Shown: positions 1 to 7,957, numbered from the stretch's first letter. The stretch is 64,000 nt of DNA from an uncultured Candidatus Saccharibacteria bacterium (GCA_937924995.1 CALEXY010000013.1:75240-139239), one strand, 5' to 3'. Translations and numbers: made by a program. The notes: generated from the letters alone by a model not told the origin.

Positions 1-2006
1 AGGCTGGCTTGATATTCCCTGTCATAATCGACGGAAATATCACCTAGTACACTATCGATGGCATCAATGACATGCTTAGGATTTTTAATATTGAGAGCTG
101 GATCATAATCCCAGGCACTGGTACCAGCGGCGCGAACAATATATTTCTGATATTCTTTATCGTTCTTAGTAATTTCGGCTTCGGTGAGATTGAAACGTTT
201 AGCACTGTTTTCAGAATGCGAATCGATATATTTCTCGTTAATTTCCTTCATCTTATTGAGATAGAATTTATCGGATGCAACATCATTGTTATGGATTTCG
301 CGATCGACAGTCTTTTGCTCGAGGAAATTTTGGGTCTGACGCTTGGCGAGATCTTTTAATTCCCTGTTTTGGTAGCCATGCTTATCGATATAGTCGCCCA
401 TGTTGCTCATGAAATTTTCAACACGTTTATTAGCGTTTTCAGTACGGTATTTAAGTTCACGGTGGCGATATTCGTCCAACATTTCGGAGTTTTTCTTGAT
501 TGGGTCAGCTTTGGAGTAAATTGGTTTGCCGTTTTTATGATAACCAATAATTGGCGTGTTATTTTGGCGGGCCAAAAGTTGCTCAGTTAGTAAGAGTTTT
601 TGATCCTCTTCATTACGCTTTGCTCTATGTTCGCGGAAGGCTTGATTTTGCATAGCAATACGACTGATAGTCATGTCTGGGCGGAGGGCGCCACCTTTAC
701 CTTCGAGGGCGCGTTTTTGGTAGTTGGTACGAGCGAGATTGGCAGCGGTAGAAAATTCTTTAGATACGGAGTTATTAAGTTTACCACCAATACCACTAAG
801 TACCTGATTAACGTCACCGAGAACAGATTTGGACATGCTGAGCATTTTGACGGCGAACATGATTGGTAGGACCTGGACGGCAATACCGATAATTACGCCG
901 AAAGGAGTTTCGGAGCTGAAAATAAAGAGGTAGCCGAGAACCTTGGAAACACCAAAAAGGAAGCTAAAGGCTGGGAAGAAGACTAGCATTTGGGCAAAAA
1001 TTGATTTCCATTTTAGATAATACTTATGAGTATTTGGCAAGACGTAGAGGGCAAAGATGAGTGGTGAAGTAATGGTAAGTAGAATAACTACGGCTTGGCG
1101 AAGTGAAATAGTAATGAGACCGATAACGACGGCGATAAAACCAGCGAGGACGATTGGGATGAGTGTAAAGAGGGCGCTAAGTAAACCACCAGAGGCAGCA
1201 ACGGCGGTGGCGATACCGACACCACCGAGAATGGTGAGTGAAGTACCGCCGGCAATGGCAAGGAAAATATCATAAAGATTGAGAGATTCGTCGAGCTTGG
1301 CTTCGGGATGTTGGCTTTGAATAGCAGTGGTGGCGATGCCTTCAAGGAAAGATTTGAGGGCGTTACCAATAATATTACTAACATCGACGAGAACCTGACA
1401 AATCAGATAGCTAAAGTTAACCAAAATAGCGGCAATGATGAGCTTTGGTAACATCTTCTTGATATTGTAATTAGAAAAACCCAGGCCAGTAACCTGAGAG
1501 TAAACAATCAAAAGTAAGAAAATAATGAAAATAATATTAGCGATATTGCGAACATAAGACCAGATGATATAAATCGGGGATTTATTATCGGTGGTAATTG
1601 GCTTGATGACGAGAAAATTTTCGATAGTAGAATAGAGCGCGTCGATTCCCTTCGCGAGAAGTCCGGTAGTCGGACAAATGATGAAGGAGAGAATACCAAT
1701 TTGTTCAGAACAACTCATCTCATTCTGTTTTTCAGGATTGGAATTTTCAGAATTGGTGGTTTCGGTGGTGGTAGTTCCTGAATTTTGATTTTGAGTTTCG
1801 GTTTGTTCTGATTCGTGATCAGAATCATTATCTTCATTTTCGGAAGTTTCGGAAGAATTTTCGGATGAGTTAGAAGAATTATTTGAGTTATTTGGGACGG
1901 CGTAGGTATTTAGGGTGGTTAGAGGAGAAAAAAGAGAAAATAGAGTAAAAAACAAGACAAAAATTGCCGTGCTGAATTTTCCTCTATGGTTGATTCCCTT
2001 ATTCAT
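1..2006 (-). CDS. VirB6/TrbL-like polytopic membrane protein (C-terminus cut by window edge)
   Basis: The reading frame is open from an ATG at 2006 to the window edge, giving 668 visible residues without a stop. Residues 1-37 form a signal-like hydrophobic start. A Ser/Asn/Glu-rich linker follows to about residue 97, then a Cys-containing segment. Several long hydrophobic helices lie between about residues 145 and 395. The rest is a long charged, presumably cytoplasmic tail rich in Lys, Glu and Gln. This is the layout of VirB6/TrbL inner-membrane channel proteins of type IV secretion systems as they occur in CPR genomes. Divergent transcription from six VirB2-like pilin genes supports a role in the same apparatus. 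No short catalytic motif can confirm it, so the family call is an inference from topology and context. Confidence 0.6.
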   Translation of the reverse strand, partial: MNKGINHRGKFSTAIFVLFFTLFSLFSPLTTLNTYAVPNNSNNSSNSSENSSETSENEDNDSDHESEQTETQNQNSGTTTTETTNSENSNPEKQNEMSCSEQIGILSFIICPTTGLLAKGIDALYSTIENFLVIKPITTDNKSPIYIIWSYVRNIANIIFIIFLLLIVYSQVTGLGFSNYNIKKMLPKLIIAAILVNFSYLICQVLVDVSNIIGNALKSFLEGIATTAIQSQHPEAKLDESLNLYDIFLAIAGGTSLTILGGVGIATAVAASGGLLSALFTLIPIVLAGFIAVVIGLITISLRQAVVILLTITSPLIFALYVLPNTHKYYLKWKSIFAQMLVFFPAFSFLFGVSKVLGYLFIFSSETPFGVIIGIAVQVLPIMFAVKMLSMSKSVLGDVNQVLSGIGGKLNNSVSKEFSTAANLARTNYQKRALEGKGGALRPDMTISRIAMQNQAFREHRAKRNEEDQKLLLTEQLLARQNNTPIIGYHKNGKPIYSKADPIKKNSEMLDEYRHRELKYRTENANKRVENFMSNMGDYIDKHGYQNRELKDLAKRQTQNFLEQKTVDREIHNNDVASDKFYLNKMKEINEKYIDSHSENSAKRFNLTEAEITKNDKEYQKYIVRAAGTSAWDYDPALNIKNPKHVIDAIDSVLGDISVDYDREYQAS

Positions 2007-2115
2007 AAAAAATAACTCAATTAATGCTTATTATTATATCACATAACGGTAATGTCGTCAATGATGACCACTGAAAGGACCGAATAATAAAAAGCAGAAA
2101 AATCTATACTCATGA

Positions 2116-2121
2116 TATAAT
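2116..2121 (+). promoter_or_regulatory. -10 box TATAAT for the first pilin gene
   Basis: TATAAT preceded by TG plus one base (extended -10) ends six bases before the ATG at 2128. There is no room for a ribosome binding site, so the mRNA is probably leaderless. Confidence 0.65.
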
Positions 2122-2127
2122 ATATGT

Positions 2128-2682
2128 ATGAAAAAGGTCAATCGACAGCTAGGTGTAAAATTTTTGAAGAATTTAATGATTTTTTCTCTGATAATGGCGG
2201 GATTTTTGGGGCTTACAGCGAATGATTTCGTGAGCGCCTTAAGTTTGAATGAGTTAGGGGCTTCAGGTCGACAAGTTTTGACTCAGGTAGGCGCGGTGAT
2301 TGATGGTGACGTAGATGAAAGTTGTGAGGCGAATGTTTTTATGGGCTTTCGTCCTTGGTATAAAGGTTTAGCTACGCGTGACGATAATGATAAATGTGTG
2401 ATTGGTAAGCCAGCTACCTCAGATAGTGGTACGACGAACTGGGCGCCGTTTGTTTGGGTGGTGGTAATGAATATTATTTATGATATTTCCCTGGTGGCGG
2501 GTCTAACTGCAACTGGGTTTATTATTTATGGTGGACTTTCCTATGTAATGAGTGAGGGTGACCCAAATAAGGCGGCGAAGGGTAAGAATATTATTCAGGG
2601 GGCGGTGATTGGTTTGATTTTGACAATTTTTGCCTCGGTGATTACAAATACGATTATTAGTGTAATTATTAGTGCAACCTAA
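2128..2682 (+). CDS. VirB2/TrbC-like type IV secretion pilin 1
   Basis: The 184-residue protein has an N-terminal signal/TM (about residues 13-37), an ectodomain with two Cys, and two C-terminal helices around residues 110-180. The hallmark sits between the helices: a YGGLSY segment, then GDPNKAAKGKN, then a hydrophobic IGLILTIFA stretch. This pattern (YGG...S.GDP.K...K.....IGL) recurs in all eight paralogues here and matches the CPR T4SS_pilin family. It is the longest of the array. It is first in a same-strand series with 8-90 base gaps and has its own promoter. The role as a pilus or channel subunit is inferred from the family. Confidence 0.75.
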   Translation: MKKVNRQLGVKFLKNLMIFSLIMAGFLGLTANDFVSALSLNELGASGRQVLTQVGAVIDGDVDESCEANVFMGFRPWYKGLATRDDNDKCVIGKPATSDSGTTNWAPFVWVVVMNIIYDISLVAGLTATGFIIYGGLSYVMSEGDPNKAAKGKNIIQGAVIGLILTIFASVITNTIISVIISAT

Positions 2683-2690
2683 GGAGAGAA

Positions 2691-2990
2691 ATGAAATACT
2701 TTGCAACAGTAGATTTGGAAAATATCGATTCCCTAAATGAAGGTTTAAATAGATTACCAAATAAAGAAGGTAATTTTACGCTAACCACGATTTTAAATTA
2801 TGTTTATGCTTTAATCGGGTTAGTGGCGGTCTTTTATATCGTGCTGGCGGCAGTGAATTTTGCGACAGCGCATGGGGACGTGGGTAAGGTGACAAAGGCA
2901 AAAAATACAATTGTTTTTGCAGTGATTGGTTTAATAATTGTGGTGTTAGCTGCTGCAGTGACGAATTTTGCTTTAACTGCATTAAATTAA
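2691..2990 (+). CDS. VirB2/TrbC-like pilin 2 (short form)
   Basis: A 99-residue protein starting 8 bases after pilin 1, with GGAGAG just upstream of the ATG. It lacks a recognisable cleavable signal peptide. It begins with about 30 polar residues, followed by two helices (about 30-55 and 70-97) around an AHGDVGKVTKAKN loop. The loop keeps GD and the Lys pattern but has V in place of P and lacks the YGG motif. It is the most divergent and shortest member, so it may be a minor or structural subunit rather than a processed pilin. It is co-transcribed with pilin 1. Confidence 0.65.
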   Translation: MKYFATVDLENIDSLNEGLNRLPNKEGNFTLTTILNYVYALIGLVAVFYIVLAAVNFATAHGDVGKVTKAKNTIVFAVIGLIIVVLAAAVTNFALTALN

Positions 2991-3009
2991 TTAAGGATAG
3001 GAATCTAAA

Positions 3010-3432
3010 ATGAAGCAAGGTATGAAAAAAATAGTGACAAGTTTATTGCTCTTGGTGGGGTGCTTCGGATTTTTAGCTAATGTGATTTTTTCTGGTCATG
3101 TATATGCGGAGTCTTCGCGTGAAAATTTTTACGGGGTTTGTGATGACATTGAAGATGAAGATGTGAAGAAAATCGCGGGCTGTGATGAGCCTACCGGGAA
3201 AAATAAAGATGTAGTAGAAATTGTGCAGAGTGGCGTGAATGTGGTGATTTCTTTGGTGGGAATACTCGCAGTGTTTTCGATTATTTATGGTGGCTTTACT
3301 TATATTACCGCACAATCTGATCCAGCGAAAATCAAGCGTGGTAAAGATATGGTGGTCTATGCCGTGGTGGCATTAGTGGTGGCTTTCTTGGCTTACGGCA
3401 TTGTGCTGTTTGTGACGAGAAATCTGAAATAA
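3010..3432 (+). CDS. VirB2/TrbC-like pilin 3
   Basis: A 140-residue protein with a clear signal peptide (basic start, hydrophobic stretch about 8-27, likely cleavage after VYA). A short acidic ectodomain with two Cys (CDDIEDEDVKKIAGC) could form a disulphide. Two C-terminal helices flank YGGFTYITAQSDPAKIKRGKD, where S replaces the usual G of GDP. The start at 3010 has AAGGA about 10 bases upstream; ATG 3022 is an alternative. It is probably co-transcribed with the two preceding pilins, and a separate promoter follows it. Confidence 0.7.
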   Translation: MKQGMKKIVTSLLLLVGCFGFLANVIFSGHVYAESSRENFYGVCDDIEDEDVKKIAGCDEPTGKNKDVVEIVQSGVNVVISLVGILAVFSIIYGGFTYITAQSDPAKIKRGKDMVVYAVVALVVAFLAYGIVLFVTRNLK

Positions 3433-3479
3433 TTACAGATTGATTCCAGAGAGAAATGTTTCTGTTTTTCTAGAAGATA

Positions 3480-3488
3480 TGTTATAAT
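3480..3488 (+). promoter_or_regulatory. Extended -10 promoter (TGTTATAAT) for pilin 4
   Basis: TG-T-TATAAT is the commonest promoter form in the window. It lies about 28 bases before the ATG at 3517, leaving a short leader that carries AAAGGA as a ribosome binding site. Confidence 0.65.
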
Positions 3489-3516
3489 TTTGGTAAATTA
3501 ATATTAAAGGAATAAT

Positions 3517-3924
3517 ATGAAAATTTCGAATAAACTAAAAGCTTTGGCAATGGGTGGCACGAGCGTAGTTGCAGTTCTAGGTAACTCCGTCAATACTTTT
3601 GCTGCTAGTAAGGTGAAGTGTCCTGATGGTACTACTGCTAGCGGTGGTAGCTTAGCTGATTGTACTGCATTAAAAAATGACTCAAATAAGAATGATTTAA
3701 TGGCACAAGCTAATACTATTATTAACGTAGTGATTGGTGTGGTTGGCTTCGTGGCTGTGGCCTTCATTATCTTCGGTGGTATTCAATACACGACTTCTGC
3801 GGGTGACCCAGGTAAAGTGAAGAAGGCTAAAGACACTATTCTCTACGGAATTATCGGTCTTGTCGTTGCAATGCTTGCTTACGCAATCGTGAACTTCGTC
3901 CTTTCCAGTGTTTTTAAGGGTTAA
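3517..3924 (+). CDS. VirB2/TrbC-like pilin 4
   Basis: A 135-residue protein with a signal peptide over residues 1-29 (FAA junction). A short ectodomain has two Cys 14 residues apart, and two helices surround FGGIQYTTSAGDPGKVKKAKD. It has its own extended -10 promoter and is followed at once by a strong terminator, so it can be transcribed alone. Its codons use more C-ending forms (atc, ttc, gtc) than those of its neighbours, which suggests high expression. It is a candidate for the major subunit of the array; that is an inference. Confidence 0.72.
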   Translation: MKISNKLKALAMGGTSVVAVLGNSVNTFAASKVKCPDGTTASGGSLADCTALKNDSNKNDLMAQANTIINVVIGVVGFVAVAFIIFGGIQYTTSAGDPGKVKKAKDTILYGIIGLVVAMLAYAIVNFVLSSVFKG

Positions 3925-3930
3925 TTAATA

Positions 3931-3954
3931 AAATACCCCTAAGGGGGTATTTTT
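3931..3954 (+). terminator. Intrinsic terminator after pilin 4
   Basis: The stem AAATACCCC / GGGGTATTT has a 4-base loop and is followed by T residues, seven bases after the pilin 4 stop codon. Confidence 0.85.
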
Positions 3955-3981
3955 AAGATTTAATTTTAGAGAAAAGAGTAA

Positions 3982-4491
3982 ATGAAAAAAAGTTTTAAAA
4001 ATTTTCTAGCCGTATTTATGTTAGCTGGATTATTCGCGGGTGGAGCTTTAAGCGGCTCGGTATTTGCGAAGACACCAAAATCAGCGGCAGGTGGTGCTAG
4101 TGCAGGTAGTTCTAGTGACTCCGGTTCTGGTGGGTCTAGTGGTATTTGTCCTCCGGGATCGAAAAATCCAGGTGCAGCAAATATTGCAGCATGTAACATT
4201 GATCCTGCACATAAAGGTGATGACCTCATTAATGATACGAATAAAATCATTAATGTGGTAATTGGTGTGCTCGGTGTAGTTGCAGTTGCAGTGGTAATCT
4301 ATGGTGGTTTCCTCTTTCTGACTGCTCAGGGTGATCCGGGTAAGATTAAGAAGGGTAAGGATTCAATTACTTGGGGTATTATCGGTTTGATAATTGCGTT
4401 ATTATCTTGGTCGATTATTAACTTTGTCTTAAGTAGTACGATGAGCGTGCCAGCAGCACAAAATAGTACTACCACAACTACAGCGCCATGA
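3982..4491 (+). CDS. VirB2/TrbC-like pilin 5 with Ser/Gly linker
   Basis: A 169-residue protein. A signal peptide (about 1-29, cleavage near VFA) is followed by a Gly/Ser/Ala-rich stretch, then an ectodomain with two Cys and two helices around YGGFLFLTAQGDPGKIKKGKD. The tail is Thr-rich. The stop TGA overlaps the ATG of the next pilin (ATGA at 4488-4491), which implies coupled translation and shows that TGA is a stop in this organism. The low-complexity linker and Thr tail are unique within the array and could project the subunit or receive glycans; that is speculative. Confidence 0.7.
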   Translation: MKKSFKNFLAVFMLAGLFAGGALSGSVFAKTPKSAAGGASAGSSSDSGSGGSSGICPPGSKNPGAANIAACNIDPAHKGDDLINDTNKIINVVIGVLGVVAVAVVIYGGFLFLTAQGDPGKIKKGKDSITWGIIGLIIALLSWSIINFVLSSTMSVPAAQNSTTTTTAP

Positions 4492-4895
4492 TTAAAAATA
4501 GTTTAAGAAACATCATCTATTCCCTACTATTTATTACTTGTCTGGTGTTTGCTAGTTTAGTGAAACCAGTTTCAGCTTTTACTTGTCCAGAAAAAACGGT
4601 ACGTGTGGGTGAATCCGTATCGGCACTTTCGGAATGCAATGTAGAAAAAACCGATGGCGATAAATCACTGATGTCTAATGTGGCTATGCTGATTAATGTG
4701 TTTGCTTCAGTGATGGGTTTCCTGGCGGTAGGTATGATAATCTATGGTGGATTCATGCTACTCACTGCACAGGGTGATCCAGCGAAAATCAAACGCGGAA
4801 AAGATGTAGTTACCTATTCGATTATCGGTGTAATCTTAGTAATGTTGGCTTACGCAATTGTAAATTTCGTAATGAATAGTGGAATAAAAATTTAA
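4488..4895 (+). CDS. VirB2/TrbC-like pilin 6
   Basis: A 135-residue protein, translationally coupled to pilin 5. It has a signal peptide over residues 1-31 and an ectodomain CPEKTVRVGESVSALSEC with paired Cys. Two helices flank YGGFMLLTAQGDPAKIKRGKD. It is the last member of the tandem array and is closed by the terminator at 4910-4937. The paired-Cys ectodomain is shared with pilins 3, 4 and 5 and with the dispersed copy at 35.4 kb, which suggests a common disulphide. Confidence 0.72.
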   Translation: MIKNSLRNIIYSLLFITCLVFASLVKPVSAFTCPEKTVRVGESVSALSECNVEKTDGDKSLMSNVAMLINVFASVMGFLAVGMIIYGGFMLLTAQGDPAKIKRGKDVVTYSIIGVILVMLAYAIVNFVMNSGIKI

Positions 4896-4909
4896 GATAA
4901 ATTTCTAGA

Positions 4910-4937
4910 AAAGACCTCGATATAGAGGTCTTTTTTT
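4910..4937 (+). terminator. Intrinsic terminator closing the pilin array
   Basis: Stem AAAGACCTC / GAGGTCTTT with a 6-base loop and a T7 run, 15 bases after the pilin 6 stop. Confidence 0.88.
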
Positions 4938-5052
4938 GTACTTTGATTGTCGGGTGATTTTTTGAGTTTAGATTTTTGGCTAAAATTAATTTATATTTAA
5001 TTCCCTCATGCTTGCAGTATTTGAGAAACGGCATATATTGAGGTTAGTGGAT

Positions 5053-5085
5053 TCGAAAAAAATATACCGAATTCACGGTATATTT
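5053..5085 (-). terminator. Intrinsic terminator for hsp20
   Basis: A perfect 10-bp inverted repeat (AAATATACCG / CGGTATATTT) lies just past the hsp20 stop. On the minus strand it is followed by a T7 run. Confidence 0.8.
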
Positions 5086-5101
5086 AATTTTAAACAATGA
5101 G

Positions 5102-5599
5102 TTATGCGATTGGGATGCGGATAGGTGCTTCGGTCTTTTCTTTTTCGAAAGAAATGGTGAGCACGCCGTCTTTTAATTCTGCTTTTACGCTACCTTCGTC
5201 TTCGCGAACTTGGACTGGAAGGGCGATTGTACGAGAAAATTCTCCCCAATAACACTCTTGGATGTGCCAACGAGTGGTCTGTTCATCTTCACCGCCACTA
5301 AGGACGCCGGAGATGGTTAAGATATTGTCAGAAATGGTAACATCGAGGTCCCCTTTGGAGATGCCTGCGGTGCGAGCTTTGACAACTAACTTGTCGGCAG
5401 TTTCGTATACATCCACTGCTAATTGTCCTGGAAAATCACCAGGTTCTTCTTCCCACGCCTCTGGATCTTCTTCTGCTGGAAGCGGACTCGGTTGTTCTTC
5501 TAGAGCTGAAACAGGTTCAGAGTCTAGGCCATCATTATCCAGAAAAGCGGCCGCGAGTTCATCTTCCATAAGCATGTCTTCGTCATTAGTACGAGCCAT
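5102..5599 (-). CDS. Small heat shock protein, Hsp20/alpha-crystallin family
   Basis: A 165-residue protein. Residues about 1-60 are acidic and disordered (Glu/Asp/Pro). The alpha-crystallin domain covers about 62-150: it starts LAVDVYETADKLVVKART, continues ISKGDLDVTISDNILTISG, and has the C-terminal LKDGVLTISFEK strand pair. An IRIPIA tail supplies the I-x-I motif used in oligomer assembly. The ATG at 5599 has GGAGG upstream, so the start is well supported. It is an ATP-independent holdase in the cytoplasm. It is a single-gene unit with its own terminator, divergent from the comF-like gene. The long acidic N-terminus is unusual for the family. Confidence 0.88.
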   Translation of the reverse strand: MARTNDEDMLMEDELAAAFLDNDGLDSEPVSALEEQPSPLPAEEDPEAWEEEPGDFPGQLAVDVYETADKLVVKARTAGISKGDLDVTISDNILTISGVLSGGEDEQTTRWHIQECYWGEFSRTIALPVQVREDEGSVKAELKDGVLTISFEKEKTEAPIRIPIA

Positions 5600-5651
5600 T
5601 GCTTGTATTCCTCCACATTAACTATTGTTCTTAACTATTATAAGAGTGGTT

Positions 5652-6470
5652 ATGGTAAAAATCAAGAGTAAACAGCTTTATCGTGTAAAAATTACAATAG
5701 AAAAATTTATTTTAGATATGGTTTTGCCAAACAGATGTGTGCGGTGCCAGAGAGAGGGCGGGATTTTTTGTGACCGTTGTAAAAAATATATAAGCATAAT
5801 CAATTCGGGCTATGTGATGAATGATATGTACGGGTTTGAAAAATTATTGGTAGCAGGATTGAAAGAGGGGTGTTTTGAGAGGATGGTGCGAGATTTTAAA
5901 TATAAAGGGAGGCGTGATTATGGAGAATTTTTGGCGGAGAAATTAGGGGAGGTGATTTTTGGTGAGGTTAAGAGAATGAAGCTTGATGATAGGTCGAGTG
6001 AAGTTGAGAGAATGAAACTTGATGATAGGTCGAGTGATAAGTTGGGTGATGCACTGGTTGAGGTGTCAAGAACGATGGGTGCTGAGATGCAGGAAATACG
6101 AAAAATTGTTTTAGTTCCCTTGCCAACGATTCGAAAACATATTCGAGAAAGAGGATTCGATCATACTTTGAGATTATGTTTTGAACTAGAGGAATTTTTA
6201 CAGAAAAGATTTGATGATTTGGGGGTGAGTGTAGAATATCAGAGTCTGTTAGTTAGAAAAAATAAGACGGTGCAGGTGGGTAAAGAAAAGAAAGAGCGTG
6301 TGAAGCAGGCGGAGAAAGCGTATGGAATTTGTGAAGGGGTAGAAATTGAGAATAAGACGCTCTATATATTGGTGGACGATGTGACGACGACGGGTGCTTC
6401 CCTTGCGGCAGCGAAAAAAATACTGCAGGCCGATCGAGTATGGGCTGCAGTATTAATGAAAGAACGTTAA
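5652..6470 (+). CDS. ComF-like phosphoribosyltransferase
   Basis: A protein of about 272 residues from ATG 5652; an in-frame TTG at 5625 would add nine residues but would sit in the hsp20 promoter region. The N-terminus has the ComF zinc-ribbon arrangement (CVRCQREGGIFCDRC). The middle carries LVPLPTIRKHIRERGFDHT, the usual ComF substrate region. The C-terminus has the PRPP loop LVDDVTTTGASL. ComF proteins are linked to natural competence, but the biochemical reaction is unclear. A 12-residue tandem duplication (MKLDDRSSEVER / MKLDDRSSD) interrupts the region before the PRT core. The stop abuts the stop of the convergent pilin gene with no spacer. Confidence 0.8.
   Translation: MVKIKSKQLYRVKITIEKFILDMVLPNRCVRCQREGGIFCDRCKKYISIINSGYVMNDMYGFEKLLVAGLKEGCFERMVRDFKYKGRRDYGEFLAEKLGEVIFGEVKRMKLDDRSSEVERMKLDDRSSDKLGDALVEVSRTMGAEMQEIRKIVLVPLPTIRKHIRERGFDHTLRLCFELEEFLQKRFDDLGVSVEYQSLLVRKNKTVQVGKEKKERVKQAEKAYGICEGVEIENKTLYILVDDVTTTGASLAAAKKILQADRVWAAVLMKER
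5967..6038 (+). repeat. 36-bp tandem duplication inside the comF-like gene
   Basis: Units 5967-6002 and 6003-6038 are nearly identical. The unit length is a multiple of three, so the frame is kept and 12 residues are repeated. Confidence 0.9.
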
Positions 6471-6863
6471 TTAGTTGGTGGTACCGACACCGATCACGGA
6501 GTTGAGGACGAAATGAACGATGGCGTAAGCCAGAAGTGAGATGATGAGACCGATGATGGCATAGAGCACGGTGTTTTTGGCATCTGTAACCTTTTTAGAG
6601 TCACCGCCAGAGAGAATATAACGAAGGCCACCGTAAACTAGCATAATAACCGAGATGAGGCCGACAATGAGTAATACGGTGTTAGTAATGCGACTGAAAA
6701 CACCATTATCGCCGATGAGTTCAGTAGGCATACCATCAGCACGGGCGGCATTTGCACCTTCTTGGACACTAGTAGCAGAAGCTAGAAGACGGCTCGAAAA
6801 AAGGCAGGCAAAGGCGCCAAGACCAGTAAAAGTTTGTGTAATAATTTTGGTAATTTTTTTCAT
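6471..6863 (-). CDS. VirB2/TrbC-like pilin 7 (dispersed copy)
   Basis: A 130-residue protein with signal peptide residues 1-30, a short ectodomain lacking Cys, and two helices around YGGLRYILSGGDSKKVTDAKN. The GDP motif is GDS here. It lies about 1.6 kb from the tandem array on the opposite strand, so it is a dispersed paralogue. It is convergent with the comF-like gene, and the two stop codons touch (6470/6471). No terminator is visible between them, so transcripts could overlap. Confidence 0.7.
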   Translation of the reverse strand: MKKITKIITQTFTGLGAFACLFSSRLLASATSVQEGANAARADGMPTELIGDNGVFSRITNTVLLIVGLISVIMLVYGGLRYILSGGDSKKVTDAKNTVLYAIIGLIISLLAYAIVHFVLNSVIGVGTTN

Positions 6864-7014
6864 GAAATATAGAATCTCGCGGTTAAATTCGACAATATTA
6901 TTTTAACACAGATGTGCGAAAAAGCAATGAATCGTGAGATTTGTAGAGATATTTGAGGAATATTTGGAAAAACTATTAGAGATGTGGTGAATTTATGATA
7001 AGATAGAGATAGAC

Positions 7015-7107
7015 GGAGAGTTACCCAAGTGGCTGAAGGGGGCGGTTTGCTAAATCGCTAGTGTGGGGAGACCTGCAGCGGGAGTTCGAATCTCCCACTC
7101 TCCGCCA
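7015..7107 (+). tRNA. tRNA-Ser (anticodon GCT)
   Basis: Acceptor GGAGAGT pairs with ACTCTCC, discriminator G, encoded CCA. The anticodon loop TTGCTAA gives GCT (codons AGC/AGU). The long variable arm is typical of tRNA-Ser. Confidence 0.95.
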
Positions 7108-7125
7108 TTACACGACGTCGATTGG

Positions 7126-7150
7126 AAAAGATCCTTGAAAGGGTCTTTTA
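7126..7150 (+). terminator. Terminator after tRNA-Ser(GCT)
   Basis: AAAAGATCC pairs with GGGTCTTTT (one G-U). A second perfect hairpin, TTATTCTAAAAA / TTTTTAGAATAA, follows at 7151-7177. Confidence 0.75.
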
Positions 7151-7180
7151 TTATTCTAAAAATTCTTTTTAGAATAATGT

Positions 7181-7215
7181 GATTCTCTGTCTTCTGCGTC
7201 GTCGTCTCAAAAAAA
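7181..7215 (+). repeat. Partial copy of the tRNA-Ser tail module
   Basis: The stretch with core TCTTCTGCGTCGTCGTCTC followed by an A run matches 8254-8286 at 31 of 33 positions. Both copies lie downstream of a tRNA-Ser and directly after an AT-rich perfect hairpin. Here the rest of the module is missing. Confidence 0.8.
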
Positions 7216-7223
7216 TATTATTA

Positions 7224-7232
7224 TGTTATAAT
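7224..7232 (+). promoter_or_regulatory. Extended -10 promoter (TGTTATAAT)
   Basis: Located about 23 bases before the ATG at 7256. The leader contains AAAAGGTG as ribosome binding site. Confidence 0.6.
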
Positions 7233-7255
7233 GTTAATAGTTAAAAGGTGCTAAT

Positions 7256-7717
7256 ATGGACGAAAAAATTGTAAAGTGGGAAGGTGAAGAATATATTTCA
7301 CATAATAATGGTGCGGGGTGGTATGTGGGATTAATTTCTATAACCTTAGTATTTAGCCTACTCTCTTTTTATTTACAGTGGTGGACTTTTTTGGCTTTAG
7401 TGATTGTGTCGGCTTTGACGTTGTTGATTCTAGCGGTGAGACCAGCCAGAAAAATTTCCTACACTTTAACCGATAAGGGTTTTACGGAAGGTGACAAATT
7501 TTATGCGTTTTCTGAGTTTAAATCTTTTGGGATTTTACAAGATGATGTACATTTTGCGATTGTTTTGACACCGAGAAAGCGTTTATCGCCCGCGGTGACG
7601 ATTTACTTTCCAGAAAACAAGGGTGAAGGGATTGTCGATATGTTTGGGGCGAAATTACCAATGGAGCCAGTGGAGTTGGATTTATTAGATAAAATTGTAA
7701 AAAGACTGCGTATTTAA
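7256..7717 (+). CDS. Two-helix membrane protein of unknown function
   Basis: A 153-residue protein. A polar N-terminus (about 25 residues) precedes two close hydrophobic helices at about 22-60. A soluble C-terminal domain of about 90 residues follows, beginning KISYTLTDKGF and ending in a basic KRLRI. The layout (helix hairpin followed by a beta-rich domain starting Y-x-x-T) resembles bacterial PH-like membrane proteins. I cannot name the family with confidence. It is a single-gene unit with its own promoter between two tRNA genes. Confidence 0.6.
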   Translation: MDEKIVKWEGEEYISHNNGAGWYVGLISITLVFSLLSFYLQWWTFLALVIVSALTLLILAVRPARKISYTLTDKGFTEGDKFYAFSEFKSFGILQDDVHFAIVLTPRKRLSPAVTIYFPENKGEGIVDMFGAKLPMEPVELDLLDKIVKRLRI

Positions 7718-7756
7718 AAAATCTAAATTTCAGGGGTACAAATCAAAAAGGAAATA

Positions 7757-7765
7757 TGTTATAAT
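7757..7765 (+). promoter_or_regulatory. Extended -10 promoter upstream of tRNA-Arg
   Basis: TGTTATAAT about 70 bases before the tRNA. If it is used, the precursor would carry a long 5' leader that needs RNase P processing. Confidence 0.5.
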
Positions 7766-7835
7766 ATGAGTGTCGTAGTAATACGATGCTCATTTAATTT
7801 CTAGGTGAATATTACTTTATGTGGTATTCACACAT

Positions 7836-7912
7836 GCACCCGTAGCTCAGCTGGATAGAGCGTTTGCTTGCGGAGCAAAAGGTCGTAGGTTCGAATCCTG
7901 TCGGGTGTACCA
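7836..7912 (+). tRNA. tRNA-Arg (anticodon GCG)
   Basis: Acceptor GCACCCG / CGGGTGT, encoded CCA, anticodon loop TTGCGGA giving GCG. A20 in the D-loop and discriminator A fit arginine identity. G34 replaces the usual A34 (inosine after TadA editing) found in most bacterial CGN-reading tRNAs. Confidence 0.88.
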
Positions 7913-7926
7913 AATGAAATTATGAG

Positions 7927-7957
7927 AAAATCAGTTCCTTTTCGGAGCTGATTTTTT
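7927..7957 (+). terminator. Terminator after tRNA-Arg(GCG)
   Basis: AAAATCAGTTCC pairs with GGAGCTGATTTT across a 5-base loop, followed by T residues. Confidence 0.85.

Noticed and set aside
5625..5651. TTG start for the comF-like gene
   Set aside because: There is no ribosome binding site and it overlaps the hsp20 upstream region; ATG 5652 is preferred, though not proven.
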